In this document: positions 1 to 22,378 of the stretch, piece by piece | Position numbering within the stretch: the stretch's first letter is position 1 | How the letters are laid out: every line of letters starts with the position of its first letter | Source: Bubalus kerabau | Taxonomy: Eukaryota > Chordata > Mammalia > Artiodactyla > Bovidae | Assembly: GCF_029407905.1 (NCBI RefSeq) | Contig: NC_073627.1 | Coordinates: 126,555,697-126,619,696, forward strand | DNA: 64,000 bases | Direction: 5' to 3' | The notes under the pieces: model-generated | What the model was told of the DNA's origin: nothing | Seen by the model: the letters and a program-made list of their open reading frames with translations, nothing else | The model's database searches: none | Position numbers and translations under genes: made by a program

Positions 1-404
1 TTTGGAGTCCACATTCAGTAGAGTAGACCAACATAAACAAATAAGCAATAATACTAGTACAGAACAAATTGTGATGTGGTATGGTACTTTAAAAAAAAAA
101 AAGAATGGAGTGGTTTGAGAAGAGAGTAATAAGGGAATTGTGCTTTCGCTACCGTGGTCAAGGAAGGTCTCCCTGACCCTCCCATATGGGAAGACTCCAC
201 AGCCTTCTGGGCCACATTTTCTTTGTTGAGGGAACATCTGTCTCTCTTGTGGGAGAATTCCTATCAGCCAAGAGGCCCCAGCACTTAGGATAGGGGAGGA
301 GGGATATAGTCCACTAACAATTAGTTACTGACAATTGGTCTTTCAACATTGTGGGAAGTGGGGACACCCACCCCTCCATGCAGTCAAAAATCTGAGCATC
401 ACTT

Positions 405-567
405 TACAGTCGGGCCTTCCCATCAGAAGTTCCACATCTGTGGATTCAGCCGACCATGGATCATACAGTACCATGGTCTGTGTTTACTGGAAAAAAAAAA
501 GCTGCATTATCAGTGGACCCATGCTGATACCTGAGTTCATACCCATGTTGCTCAAGGGCCGACTATA
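405..567. mobile_element. Tigger/pogo-like miniature DNA transposon
   Basis: The ends are imperfect inverted repeats: cagtcgggcctt at 407 and its near complement ending at 565. They are flanked by a TA dinucleotide on each side (405-406 and 566-567), the target duplication of Tc1/mariner-pogo elements. The interior carries the 'catctgtggattcagcc' text typical of Tigger-derived MITEs. It is short and non-autonomous. The family name is from memory of consensus sequences. Confidence 0.55.
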
Positions 568-1729
568 AATTAATTCTCAGCTCTCCCACTCACTGTAGGC
601 ATTATTAAGACAGAAAAGCAAAGAGAGAGGTTTTGCTACAGTATAAGAGAAGGGACAGTCAAGAACATGCCAATGGGAAAATCAAGGTGGTGAGGTGGGG
701 AGAGAGGGTGATGGGGTATCCTCTGACAAAGCTCTTCTTAGCCTTTTCTGATCCTGAAGCCGGGCAGGGGGTTAGGGAGATTGTGTGGTCAGTTTCAGAC
801 AAGGATGAAAGAGCAGAGAGGCCACACCCTAGACATACCTGGTCCACTGTGGTCCTGGACCGGGCTAACCTGGAAAAGGCGGCAGCAGAGGTGAGGAGCC
901 CCATATACAGATATCCACGGCTTTCCAGGCGGGTGTCATGCCCAAGGAAAAGGTCCCGGCTCATGCTAGATACTAGCTAGAGTGGGGGAGAAGACCCTAA
1001 AATTAAGTATGTTGCTATAATTTTTAAATGTCATTAAACCGTAGCTGCTAGAGGGCAGGGATCATGCCTAACTGTGTAGTCCATGTGCCCAGCACGTGTT
1101 TACTGAGTTAAATCAAGGTGTGTGTTGGGAAGAGGGGGACAGAGTCAGGAATTGTTCTAGAGAGGAGTAGAGCTGGCAGATACTATAAACCGAGATGATC
1201 AGTCAGGAGAGGGGAAAATAAGTAGATACAGTGGAACTAAACAAATGACTCAGCTCTAAGGACCCAGAGCCTCTGTCTGGACATTTTAGAACATTAGACA
1301 GACTGGCCCAGAAACCCAGGCAGAAGCCACCACCTAGGTGACCAGCATGAGACTGAGTTACAGAGGGGGTACTCCAGCATCTAGAATGGAAGTTAGCACT
1401 AAACCAAGGGCTGTGTCGGGCAGCATCTCTTCTGGAGACCACCATTCTGTCCGTTGATCGGGGTTAGGTGTGGGTGGGCCCACAGGCTGAGCCAGGTGTC
1501 TGCTGCCCTTCCACATTTCCTGGGTGCCCTTCTGGCTTCCATCACTGCTGCACTCATTTTTGGCAGCCTTTGCTTGCCTTTTTTTTTTTCCACCTGGGGT
1601 CCCCTATGAAATGGGACACAATGACCTACCTTTACCTTCTCTCTAGCCCCTGAGCAAAAACAGCAATTCTTTGGAGGTTCTTCTGCTTCTCTCTCTCTTT
1701 TTTAGTAGCTAGTAACCACAGCAGAAGAG

Positions 1730-2097
1730 TCTAGCATAGCAGTTTTCAATGTGTGGTCTTGGGATCCTGGGGGCCCCTGGAATCCTTTTATGGGGACCAT
1801 GAGGTCAAAACTATTTTAAAAATACTGAGATGTTATTTGCCTCTGTCACTCTCATTCTTCCATGATTGTACAGTGGAGTTTTCCAGAGGCTACGTGATGT
1901 GAGATGATGTCATCACTCTGGCAGCTATAGAAGGTGTGCTTGTGTATTCTTGTGCTTTAAAACTTTGTCAGTTTTATTTCTCCTATGGTAAATATTGATA
2001 GATGTAATCCAAATTACGGACTCCTTGGAGTCCTCCGTAATTTCTAGTAGTAAGGGGTTGTGAGACCAAAAAAATTTGAGAACTGCTGGTCTAGCAA
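1730..2097. mobile_element. hAT-like non-autonomous DNA transposon remnant
   Basis: The left end (cagttttcaa, about 1740) and right end (ttgagaactg, about 2076-2085) are inverted repeats followed by matching 'tggtct' text. The element is flanked by near-identical 8-bp copies: tctagcat at 1730-1737 and tctagcaa at 2090-2097. An 8-bp target duplication is the hAT signature. No transposase reading frame is left. The exact subfamily is not recognised. Confidence 0.6.
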
Positions 2098-2218
2098 ACA
2101 AACAAACCTAGGGAATTACTTTTTAAAAAGCACTGGAAATCTATTATCAACATTTGTATTGAAATGTAAATTGTGTGAAGCCTGATCTTTTCAAGTTTCT
2201 TTTTGTAATGTTTAAGCA

Positions 2219-2496
2219 TTTTATTTATTTATTTATTTATTTTGCTGTGCTGGGTCTTCATTGCTGCGTGTGGGCTTTCTCTAGTTGTGGTGAGTCAGGG
2301 CTACGGTTGTTGCAGTGTGTGGGCTTCTCATTGCAATGGTTTCTCTTGCTGTGGAGCACGGGCCCTAGAGCGTAGGCTCTGCAGTTGCGGTGCATGGACT
2401 CAGTTGCTCTGTGGGGTCTTCTCGGACCAGGGCTCAAACCTGTATCTTTTGCACTGGCAGGTGGATTCTTAACAACTGGACCACCAGGGAAGTCCC
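2219..2496 (-). mobile_element. CHR-type tRNA(Glu)-derived SINE
   Basis: On the + strand it starts with a (TTTA)n stretch, the reversed tail. It continues 'gctgtgctgggtcttcattg' and ends 'ccaccagggaagtccc', the complement of the tRNA-derived head. This is the CHR family of even-toed ungulates and whales. Related copies lie at 8896-9186 and 50165-50459. Confidence 0.75.
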
Positions 2497-3765
2497 TCGA
2501 GTCTTTTAACTAACTTTTTGCACTGTCAACCATATCCTACCTTTCTATTTTTATTTTATTCATTGAGTAAGTGTTCCTGAATGAACCCTTCCAGCCCCAC
2601 CCTCAGTCTCCCTCTCCTTTTTAATTCTGCCTGACAATGGGAGAGTATTAGCAATGTGTGGTCAAGCATCCACACGCTCCAGTAAGAATAATTACCTCAG
2701 TAGGCAAACTCTAGTCTATATATTGAATATGTGTTATAAACTGACTTCACTATTTCGTACCTGGAGTGAATTGATCTAGAATAGATCATAAGTAATATAT
2801 CTAGTATCTCTACAGTACTTTAGGGATTAAAGACATGGATTAACACAATTGTTAGAAATGACTAGTTTTAATCTATCATTTCACAAAATATATTGATCTA
2901 AAGTCTTTCCCCAAAGTTGCCATGCCAGTTTTCTGACCAAGGCAGAGAGGCTAGTGATTGTGGAGGCCTGAGGTGCAGGCCGAGGCCGGGAAGGGGGAAG
3001 TGTGGGAGGGCAGTGGGAGCCAGGCAGGCACCCCCGTGGAAGACAGAGAAATGCTGACCGTGGCCAGTGAGAAGTGTGCACAGCTGAGACCACATGTGTC
3101 ACTGGCTTACCTGTGAGGTGTGTGTGGGCATGGGACCGTGTGCTTTCCTTGTGACTCATGACTTGTGGGACTAGGCTGGTATGCAGGGCAGTACTGCATA
3201 TAGTGGGTGTTCTACACACGTTAAAGGAATGGGCTCGTGGCTTTTTCCATCTTTTTACAGATGGAATCACTGTATCACAAGTATTTCCCCCACTTGTCAT
3301 AGGACCTGAAATCTCTTTAACTCACTGGGTGGAAGCACTGGGCCAACATTCTGCTGATAGTATTAGCAGTATTAACACCAGGAGAGGCGCTGTTGCTCAG
3401 GGTTGTCCTTGCTGGTAACAGGTACCCAGAAAGGAAGGGACCGAGGAGCCTTGAAGGATAGTAGGGGCTTCAGGAAGATGAAGAGGCCATTTGGGGGATG
3501 GAGTTGACTTTGTCTGTTTCTTAGTCTCCACATTCCCGGAACCATCCGTAAACAGATGGTTCTATCTACCTTGTATGGAGGAGTGCCAGCCCTTCTCCCA
3601 GATGTATTAAACACACACACAGTGTTTAGTATCCTCTCAGCCTTCAGGGTCACCCATGTACATTTTATATCATGTGTATTTCACCACGTTTCTCTCTCCT
3701 GCTTCCTCTCTTCCCCTAATTCCCATCTTGAATCCTTTTCACTCTCCCATGTGCTGTGGGTCCAG

Positions 3766-13834
<10,069 letters not shown>

Positions 13835-14115
13835 ACCCTACTTCTTCCCAAGTCAGACAATCCCCTGCTGCTGGTACCTGGGTGGGCAGTAGCCATCATC
13901 TCTCCACACATCAGAAGTGGACATTGTCACATGAGATGGAAATCAACATGCATAAAACCCCCACCTTATATGGAAACTGTTGCCCTTTGCAGCTCAGTCT
14001 TGTACATATACCTGTTCCTCTCTGGCCTGGTCCCCTTCCTCCCTACCTTCTGTAAATATCTGTATCTAAACCAGAATATTTTGGCCAAATATAAAACAAA
14101 CAAACAAAAACAGTT
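13835..14115 (+). other. NPR2: NPR2 3' untranslated region
   Basis: Sequence after the TAA at 13832-13834. No canonical AATAAA is present, but the variant hexamers AATATA/TATAAA at 14088-14095 sit in an A-rich stretch and are the likely poly(A) signal. The end is therefore only about 230 bp from the SPAG8 stop codon on the other strand. The exact 3' end is not visible. Confidence 0.5.
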
Positions 14116-14226
14116 ATGGGTAACATAGTCTGTGTTAGGGGCGGCTCCAAGGAAAGGTTCTGGGGTATGGATACAGTAACTCACAGAATCACTGAATCAG
14201 CAGTCTCAGGATAAGAGAGAACACTT

Positions 14227-14232
14227 TTTATG
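14227..14232 (-). terminator. SPAG8: Candidate SPAG8 poly(A) signal (CATAAA)
   Basis: The + strand tttatg reads CATAAA on the minus strand, 115 bp after the SPAG8 stop. No AATAAA lies between the stop and this site. It is a variant hexamer, so the call is tentative. Confidence 0.35.
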
Positions 14233-14346
14233 TAAAACCCTGTCACCAAGTACAGACCAATTCATTTCCTCCCCACCTCTCCAGTTCAGAGAGGAGATTC
14301 CATATTCCACATCTACTTCCCTCCTCAGCCCTTAGACAGGAGTAGT

Positions 14347-16519
14347 TCAACCCCCTCCACCACCCTGTCCCCCTCCCTGACAGGCAAGGGAAGATATTTC
14401 TCCCTGTTGGGAATAACTCTCAGGTTCAAAGGGCAACGGCTGCCCTAGAGACAAAGGCACAGGTGTTGAGAAACTGCAGTTCTTCCGGAACGGTGTGTCT
14501 AGTGTCCTGATGTTACTGACACCCTGGAGGAGTGCCAGAATGAGGACGGGGCCTGCTCTGCCCCAAGTGAGGACAGAACAGCCTCCTCCCCTCCTTTCAC
14601 CCACTCCCAACAGCCGGTCACCCTCACACACCGGTAGCTGAGGTGCCCTCTCTAGCCAGAAGGTTTCAGGCTGCTCTGTATGGTAGTCGTGGATCTGTGA
14701 GGGAAATACTGCATAACTCTTGGCCTGAAGAGTTAACTCTTCAGCCTCTGGGCTGGCTGCTTTCCCACAGCCTGTCAGGACCCAGCTGTACAAGGGTGGG
14801 AGGTGGGGGTGACTGCGTTCTTACCTTTGTTGGGGCAGGAGGCCCTGCCTGCACCAGCTCCTTTTTGTAGTCGTGGTGTGTCACAGACTCGACCTCAGAG
14901 TCCTTCCTTGTGGGTTCCTGCTCTGCCTGCACCTCTTTACTACAGAGGCCTGGGGAGTGTCAAGGGCATTCTCCCCTGACTTTTGTCCTCCCCCTCCCCA
15001 TTTCCCTTCACCCAGCCTCTCACCAGATTTGTTGGCGCAACAGCATCTCCAGTATGGCTTCACGCTTCCCTGGGGGAGGTCAGAGAATGGACAGAATAGA
15101 GGAGGATGCTTAAGAAACAGGCCCAGAAGAAACAAAGTTGGGGAAAGGAGGAAAAATTGGGTTTTGTCCTTATACCCCTCAGACAACCATAGGCCCACCT
15201 GATATTCATTTTTTTCTCTACTGAACTCATTCTTGCCCATTCTCTCATGTTTCATACCTCGAATTGGCTGACAGTGGCTTGTTGGGGGCTGGTATGAGTC
15301 TTTCTGGGTGGTGCAGGAGGACATGGGTGACTGTGGCTGCAGGGTCAGCAGTCCCCGGTGTCCGTGTCGGAAAAAGAAACTCTCAGAGCCATCCTGCATG
15401 ACTGGGACTTGATCCAGGTAGTTGGTGGCTCTCTGTAGGCCCCAAGTTGAGTGACAATGATATCCTTCCTTGTACCTACCCCCATCAACTGGGGGCAGCC
15501 TTCAAGAAAAGGGAGCAGGTCAAACCTTAATACCTCCTCCTCCCAGTTGTAGAGAAGGCACTGGCCCCGTGGCAGTGTTTCACTGAGAACCGTACTCTTC
15601 CCTTCAACTTCGGGGGGCTTCCACAGCCCTCGGGCACCAGGTTCTGAGACTTTTAAAAATTTCCAGGATTGTTTCTGCGGCTCCCAGTGACAGTGGTGTT
15701 TGCAGCCGGTATAATTAGGGATAAGATCTCCCCTGGGGTTTCTGAAGCCTACAGGAGCAGAGAAGTTTAACCTAGGGCCATGGCCATGGCCTGGGCTATG
15801 CCTAGAATCAATAGCAGGACCAAGATCAGTGCCTTGACCAGAGCCACCGCCAGGACCCTGACCAGAGCCACCACCAGGACCAGGGCCGTGGCCAGGACCT
15901 CGACCAGAGCCACCGCCAGGGCTACCACCAGGACCAGAACTGGAGCTAGGTCCAGGGTCAGAGCTGGAGTCAGGACCAGGGTTAGAGCTGGAGCCAGGAA
16001 CAGGGCCAGAACTGGAGCCAGGAATAGGGCTACGGCTAGAGCTAAGGTCATTTGTAGTATAGGGATTCCGAGCAACATGGGAAAAACAGGCAGGCTGAAA
16101 GCCGAGTCTCCCGTAGCTTATCTTGTGGGTAAATCTGGGTCCAGTGTAGCGCTCTGTCAGACTGTCAGAGGAGGGCTCCGTGAGCAGGTTCCCATGAGAG
16201 TAGGGGGCTGGGCTCTTTGTCCATAATGCAGCTGCTCTGGCAGTGGAGGCGGCTGTGGCAGCTGCTGAAGCTGCTGCGGTTGCAGCTACCAGGGCAGAGC
16301 TATGACGGCCATCCCAAGAAGAAAAGGGATCGGAACTGGACCCTAGTCCGTCCGAGCTGGGCTGTAAGTCTAAACATCTGGAAAAAAAAAAAAAAAATGA
16401 AAGCGGCAAAGCTGTCAGAAGCACAGCAGTCTGTTAACTTCCTTGTCCCCTTCCGCCCGCAGCCAGAGCTGTGGCTCTCACCGCGACTGCGATCTGTCAA
16501 TAGACTCAGAGGTCTCCAT
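14347..16519 (-). CDS. SPAG8: Sperm-associated antigen 8, complete
   Basis: Microtubule-associated protein of sperm and motile cilia, reported as a microtubule inner protein of ciliary doublets. Coding exons in transcript order: 16482-16519, 15534-16377, 15258-15432, 15024-15069, 14825-14939, 14632-14694, 14347-14523 (TGA 14347-14349). All splice sites are GT-AG and phases close, giving 485 aa, the length I recall for the human protein. The start is the ATG at 16517-16519, opening METSESIDRS as expected. Exon 2 carries an alanine-rich block (about 16215-16310) and a Gly/Pro/Ser repeat region (about 15780-16030). The conserved C-terminal half includes LPRGQCLLYNWEEE, FFFRHGHRGLL and NIRTLDTPFRKNCSFSTP. 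It is tail-to-tail with NPR2. The repeat region is the part most likely to vary between individuals. Confidence 0.96.
15780..16030 (-). repeat. SPAG8: Coding minisatellite in SPAG8 exon 2 (Gly/Pro/Ser repeats)
   Basis: Degenerate short units on the + strand built on 'agagccaccgccaggacc' and 'ccaggaccagg' encode runs such as GSGQGPGG, GSGRGPGH and PGSSSGPVPG on the minus strand. Unit length is a multiple of three, so copy-number change would keep the frame. The opposite strand is also open here, but only as a consequence of the repeat. Confidence 0.85.
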
Positions 16520-16535
16520 CTTCCGACGCCAGCTA

Positions 16536-16556
16536 CCGGGTTGCCATAGGGACGGC
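16536..16556 (-). promoter_or_regulatory. Possible X-box (RFX site) just upstream of the SPAG8 ATG
   Basis: Minus strand GTCCCTATGGCAAC at 16540-16553 has one perfect half-site (GGCAAC) and one degenerate half. RFX factors control ciliary genes through such boxes, which fits SPAG8. The site is only 20-35 bp from the start codon. Confidence 0.35.
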
Positions 16557-16757
16557 AAATCATGCCAGGAGACTGCGCAGAACTAGAGCTGGGCGGACGT
16601 GGAGGGTCAGGGTGTTGGCAAGTTCTCTGCGGGGCGGAAGTCTTAAACCCGCTGTGGTTTGGAATGGCTGCCTTCCGTCTGGATTCCCTTCCGCGTCAGC
16701 CCGGCTCTTAAAGTTCCGCTGGCCTCCATACCTAAGCAGAAATTTTTGAGGTTTTCT

Positions 16758-16838
16758 AAGGTGGTTCTATGGGGTCGCACAGAGTCCGACACGACTGAAG
16801 CGACTTAGCAGCAGCAGCAGCAGCAGCAAGGTGGTTCT
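16758..16838 (+). mobile_element. Severely 5'-truncated Bov-tA SINE with its own target duplication
   Basis: Only the last 59 bp of a SINE remain (16769-16827: 'ggggtcgcacagagtcc' to the (AGC)n tail). They are bounded by aaggtggttct at 16758-16768 and again at 16828-16838. The second copy also serves as the left target duplication of the adjacent Bov-B insertion. Confidence 0.85.
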
Positions 16839-18432
16839 TCCAGTCCAGCGTTTCTCATGATGTACTCTGCATATAAGTTAAATAAACAGGGTGACAATAT
16901 ACAGCCTTGACGTACTCTTTTTCCTATTTGGAACCAGTCTGTTGTTCCATGTCCAGTTCTAACTGTTGCTTCCTGACCTGCATATAGGTTTCTCAAGAGG
17001 CAGGTCAGGTGGTCTGGTATTCCCATCTCTTTCAGAATTTTCCAGTTTATTGTGATCCACACAGACAAAGGCTTTGGCATAGTCAATAAAGCAGAAATAG
17101 ATGTTTTTCTGGAACTCTCTTGCTTTTTCCATGATCCAGCAGATGTTGGCAATTTGATCTCTGGTTCCTCTGCCTTTTCTAAAACCAGCTTGAGCATCAG
17201 GAAGTTCACGGTTCACGTATTGCTGAATCCTGGCTTGGAGAATTTTGAGCATTACTTTACTAGCATGTGAGATGAGTGCAATTGTGCGGTAGTTTGAGCA
17301 TTCTTTGGCATTGCCTTTCTTTGGGATTGGAATGAAAATTGACCTTTTCCAATCCTGTGGCCACTGCTGAGTTTTCCAAATTTGCTGGCATATTGAGTGC
17401 AGCACTTTCACAGCATCATCTTTCAGGATTTGAAAGAGCTCAACTGGAATCCCATCACCTCCACTAGCTTTGTTCATAGTGATGCTTTCTAAAGGCCCAC
17501 TTGACTTCACATTCCAGGATGTCTGGCTCTAGATGAATGATCACACCATCGTGATTATCTGGGTCGTGAGGATCTTTTTTATACAGTTCTGTGTATTCTT
17601 GCCACCTCTTCTTAATATCTTCTGCTTCTGTTAGGTCCATACCATTTCTGTCCTTTATCGAGCCCATCTTTGCACGAAATGTTCCCTTGGTATCTCTAAT
17701 TTTCTTGACGAGATCTCTAGTCTTTCCCATTCTGTTGGCTTAAAACTAAACATTCAGAAAACGAAGATCATGGCATCCGGTCCTATCATTTCATGGGAAA
17801 TAGATGGGGAAACAGTGGAAACAGTGTTAGACTTTATTTTGGGGGGCTCCAAAATTACTACAGATGGTGGCTGCAGCCATGAAATTAAAAGACACTTACT
17901 CCTTGGAAGGAAAGTTATGACCAACCTAGATAGCATATTCAAAAGCAGAGAAATTACTTTGCCAACAAAGGTCTGTCTAGTCAAGGCTATGGTTTTTCCT
18001 GTGGTCATGTATGGACGTTAGAGTTGGACTGTGAAGAGGGCTGAGCGCCGAAGAATTGATTCTTTTGAACTGTGGTGTTGGACAAGACTCTTGAGAGTCT
18101 CTTGGACTGCAAAGAGATCCAACCAGTCCATTCTGAAGGAGATCAGCCCTGGGATTTCTTTGGAGGGAATGATGCTGAAGCTGAAACTCCAGTACTTTGG
18201 CCACCTCATGCGAAGAGTTGACTCATTGGAAAAGACTGATGCTGGGAGGGATTGGGGGCAGGAGAAGAAGGGGGCGACAGAGGATGAGATGGCTGGATGG
18301 CATCACTGACTCAATGGACATGAGTCTGAGTGAACTCAGGGAGTTTGTGATGGACAGGGAGGCCTGGCGTGCTTCGATTCATGGGGTTGCAAAGAGTCAG
18401 ATATGACTGAGCGACTGAACTGAACTGAACTG
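16839..18432 (+). mobile_element. Bov-B LINE fragment with inverted 5' part
   Basis: The left part (16840-17738) is antisense and encodes reverse-transcriptase text such as FIDYAKAF and RQGCILSP on the minus strand. The right part (17736-18432) is sense and runs from KLNIQKTKIM to the (ACTGA)n tail. The inversion point near 17736-17740 shares the bases gttg. About 150 bp of RT, including the YADD motif, is missing at the junction. The target duplication aaggtggttctt lies at 16828-16839 and 18433-18444. This is the expected product of twin priming. All frames are broken. Confidence 0.92.
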
Positions 18433-18444
18433 AAGGTGGTTCTT

Positions 18445-18959
18445 TGTGTTTTAGAACAGGCACAGGGCTGAGGTATCAGTCAAAAGCCTACCTCGTGTGT
18501 TTATGGAGGGACATTTTTTCAAAGCTTTTAAGGATGAAGAGGCATCAGACAAGTAGCTCAAAAGCAAAATGGTGAGACATGGGGATTAGCCAAAGGGTAG
18601 CCAGTTCTTTTTGGTGTGATTATTTCTCTTCCAGTAAAAGGCCCTCACATTGACAGTCCTCCTTACAGACCCCCCTTAGAATGTGGCTTGGCATGTGAAT
18701 TGAGCAAGTCTTGGGATTCAGTCTCTTCCCATTCATTCAGGCGAATTCCTACCACTACTTTTCTAGAAGCCTGCCCCAGGTAGACCACGAGTCTTGAGCT
18801 CAGAGATATATAGGCAAATACTCCTTTACAGAATGGGCTTCCTTAAGTGTCTCAGACCATAGTCAAGGGGGATCATAGTCTTGAATCAGTTTTCTTTCCT
18901 ATTTGTAGTATCAATCTTCATATATTTAAGACAAGGATCCAGAATTGAGGGAAAGCGAG
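18445..18959. other. Intergenic stretch between the Bov-B insertion and the 3' end of HINT2
   Basis: No gene, no clear repeat and no conserved motif are seen. It is the downstream flank of HINT2 on the minus strand. Confidence 0.5.
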
Positions 18960-18965
18960 TTTATT
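18960..18965 (-). terminator. HINT2: HINT2 poly(A) signal AATAAA
   Basis: The + strand tttatt is a canonical AATAAA on the minus strand, 74 bp after the HINT2 stop codon. This predicts a short 3' UTR ending near 18940. Confidence 0.8.
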
Positions 18966-19038
18966 AGCATCACAGGGTGCCGTTTTCCCCCATCCCATCC
19001 AAACATCCAGGTCTGGGGTCCCTGGTCATTTGGTAGGT

Positions 19039-21085
<2,047 letters not shown>

Positions 21086-21720
21086 CTTTCCCTCGGCCGC
21101 GGGAACCTCCCACCTGGGCCAGCAACTTGAGTTCTGCAGCCTGCTGAGGTGGGGCGGCGGGGAGCCGGCGAGCGACTGCTATTGGCTCTGGCCGAGGCCG
21201 GAAGCGAACTCCGTCATCCCATTGGGTAGCGTTCCTGGGCCCGGCACTCCACTGGCTCCGCCACCACAGTCGTTGCGGAATCTTTTCATCCCATTGGCTT
21301 CTTGTGCCAACTCGAGGGTGAATTTTTTACTCCATTGGCTTCGTCCTCTAGTCAGAGTGAAAGTTCCTATACCATTGGGTCCCCTCACTAGTTTTCGCTG
21401 TGAGATAGTTTCTCACTCTATTGGAAGGACTGAGCCACCTGGAGGTGGGATTTTCCAATTGGCTCTCAACACAAAGTCGGCCCATCTTAGGCTGCGGCTC
21501 GCGAGTAGTGGGGCTTTCACCTTATTGACACCGCCTAGTCGGGTAGGGCCCCTATTGGTGGGCTGAGAGGAAGGGGGCGGTGCTCCGTCACCTGCCGCGC
21601 AGAAGCTCATTGGCCAGTAGGAGGGCGGGGTTTGGAGAGGTGGCCACTTGGTGCTTATTGGCTCCCGGACACTAGTACGGAAGTTCCAGACCGCAGGAAT
21701 ACCGGGGAAAGAAGCGGGTG
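21086..21720 (-). promoter_or_regulatory. HINT2: HINT2 CpG-island promoter with CCAAT-box array
   Basis: GC-rich, CpG-rich sequence continues from exon 1. ATTGG (CCAAT in HINT2 orientation) occurs at 21181, 21221, 21293, 21334, 21374, 21420, 21458, 21554, 21609 and 21657. Near-matches sit at 21251 (ACTGG) and 21524 (ATTGA). Most steps are 38-48 bp. GC boxes lie near 21575 and 21625. CCAAT boxes bind NF-Y. The number and spacing are far beyond the one or two boxes of a usual promoter. The transcription start is not visible. Confidence 0.8.
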
Positions 21721-21752
21721 GGGGACGCCCGGCGGATAGGGCTGAAAGTGAA

Positions 21753-22063
21753 TAGGGACGTGAAAGAAAAGAAAGTGAAATCACTAAGTCGTGTCCAACT
21801 CATTGTGACCCCATGGACTATAGCCTACCAGGCTCCTCTGTCCATGGGATTTTCCAGGCACTAGTACTGGAGTGGATTTGCCGTTTCCTTCTCCAGGGGA
21901 TCTTACTGACCCAGGGATCGAACCCAGGTCTCCCGCATTGTAGACATTTTAGTTCGCTGATTCCTAGAATGTCGACGTTCACTCTTGCCATCTCCTGTTT
22001 GACTACTTCCAATTTGCCTTGATTTATGGACCTGACATTCCAGGTTCGTATGTAGGGACGTGA
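21753..22063 (-). mobile_element. Chimeric SINE/Bov-B insertion
   Basis: Read on the minus strand, the insert begins with about 105 bp from the Bov-B 5' region (TWNVRS to DILGISEL, near 22048-21948). It switches to the second half of a Bov-tA tRNA-like head and continues to the SINE 3' end near 21764. Both parts are in sense. One 11-bp target duplication, tagggacgtga, brackets the whole (21753-21763 and 22053-22063), so it arrived in a single event. Confidence 0.85.
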
Positions 22064-22378
22064 TCTTTTTTTAACTGGTGGGATAATTACCCAGAATTTC
22101 CTCCACAAACAGTTTCAGCCCCTTGACCATTTCAAAGGTGTTTACTTACTCGTCTGAGGGCAATTCCTCCTTAGTTTATGTGCTTGTTCATTCCAAGACT
22201 AAAAGTTCTGCAGTTTGTTTTCAGGGCGGTTTTGCATTTTTCTTTCTTTCTTTCTTTATTTTTTTAACGGGAGGGGCAGGAGTGTCCTGTTGCACGACTT
22301 TGTTGCACGACTAATAAGCAAAGGAGTATGTGTCCAATGTCCTTTCCTGTTCAGAATAAGTGGTCCACATCCTGACAG

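Larger units (their letters stand above)
1..3765 (+). other. NPR2: NPR2 intron upstream of its first visible exon
   Basis: No exon of NPR2 or of another gene could be read here. The part of the receptor that should precede the exon at 3766 (about 291 residues, including the signal peptide) is not present, so those exons lie before the window and this is intron. Contents: a Tigger-like element (405-567), a hAT-like element (1730-2097), a CHR-type SINE (2219-2496), and otherwise unremarkable unique or old-repeat sequence. The acceptor at its end is a pyrimidine-rich tract followed by CAG at 3763-3765. Confidence 0.75.

Noticed and set aside
633..980. 115-codon frame in the first intron, considered as a missing NPR2 exon
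   Set aside because: The translation does not match the receptor's ligand domain, and no in-phase splice sites bound it.
15780..16226. 148-codon open frame on the + strand rich in Thr/Arg/Ala
   Set aside because: It is the exact antisense of the SPAG8 repeat exon. The openness follows from the GC-rich repeat units, and no start context, splicing or homology supports it.
22064..22378. Sequence between the chimera and the long Bov-B, considered as Bov-B 5' UTR
   Set aside because: I could not match it to the other Bov-B copies in the window, so the 5' limit of the element was set at about 22379.
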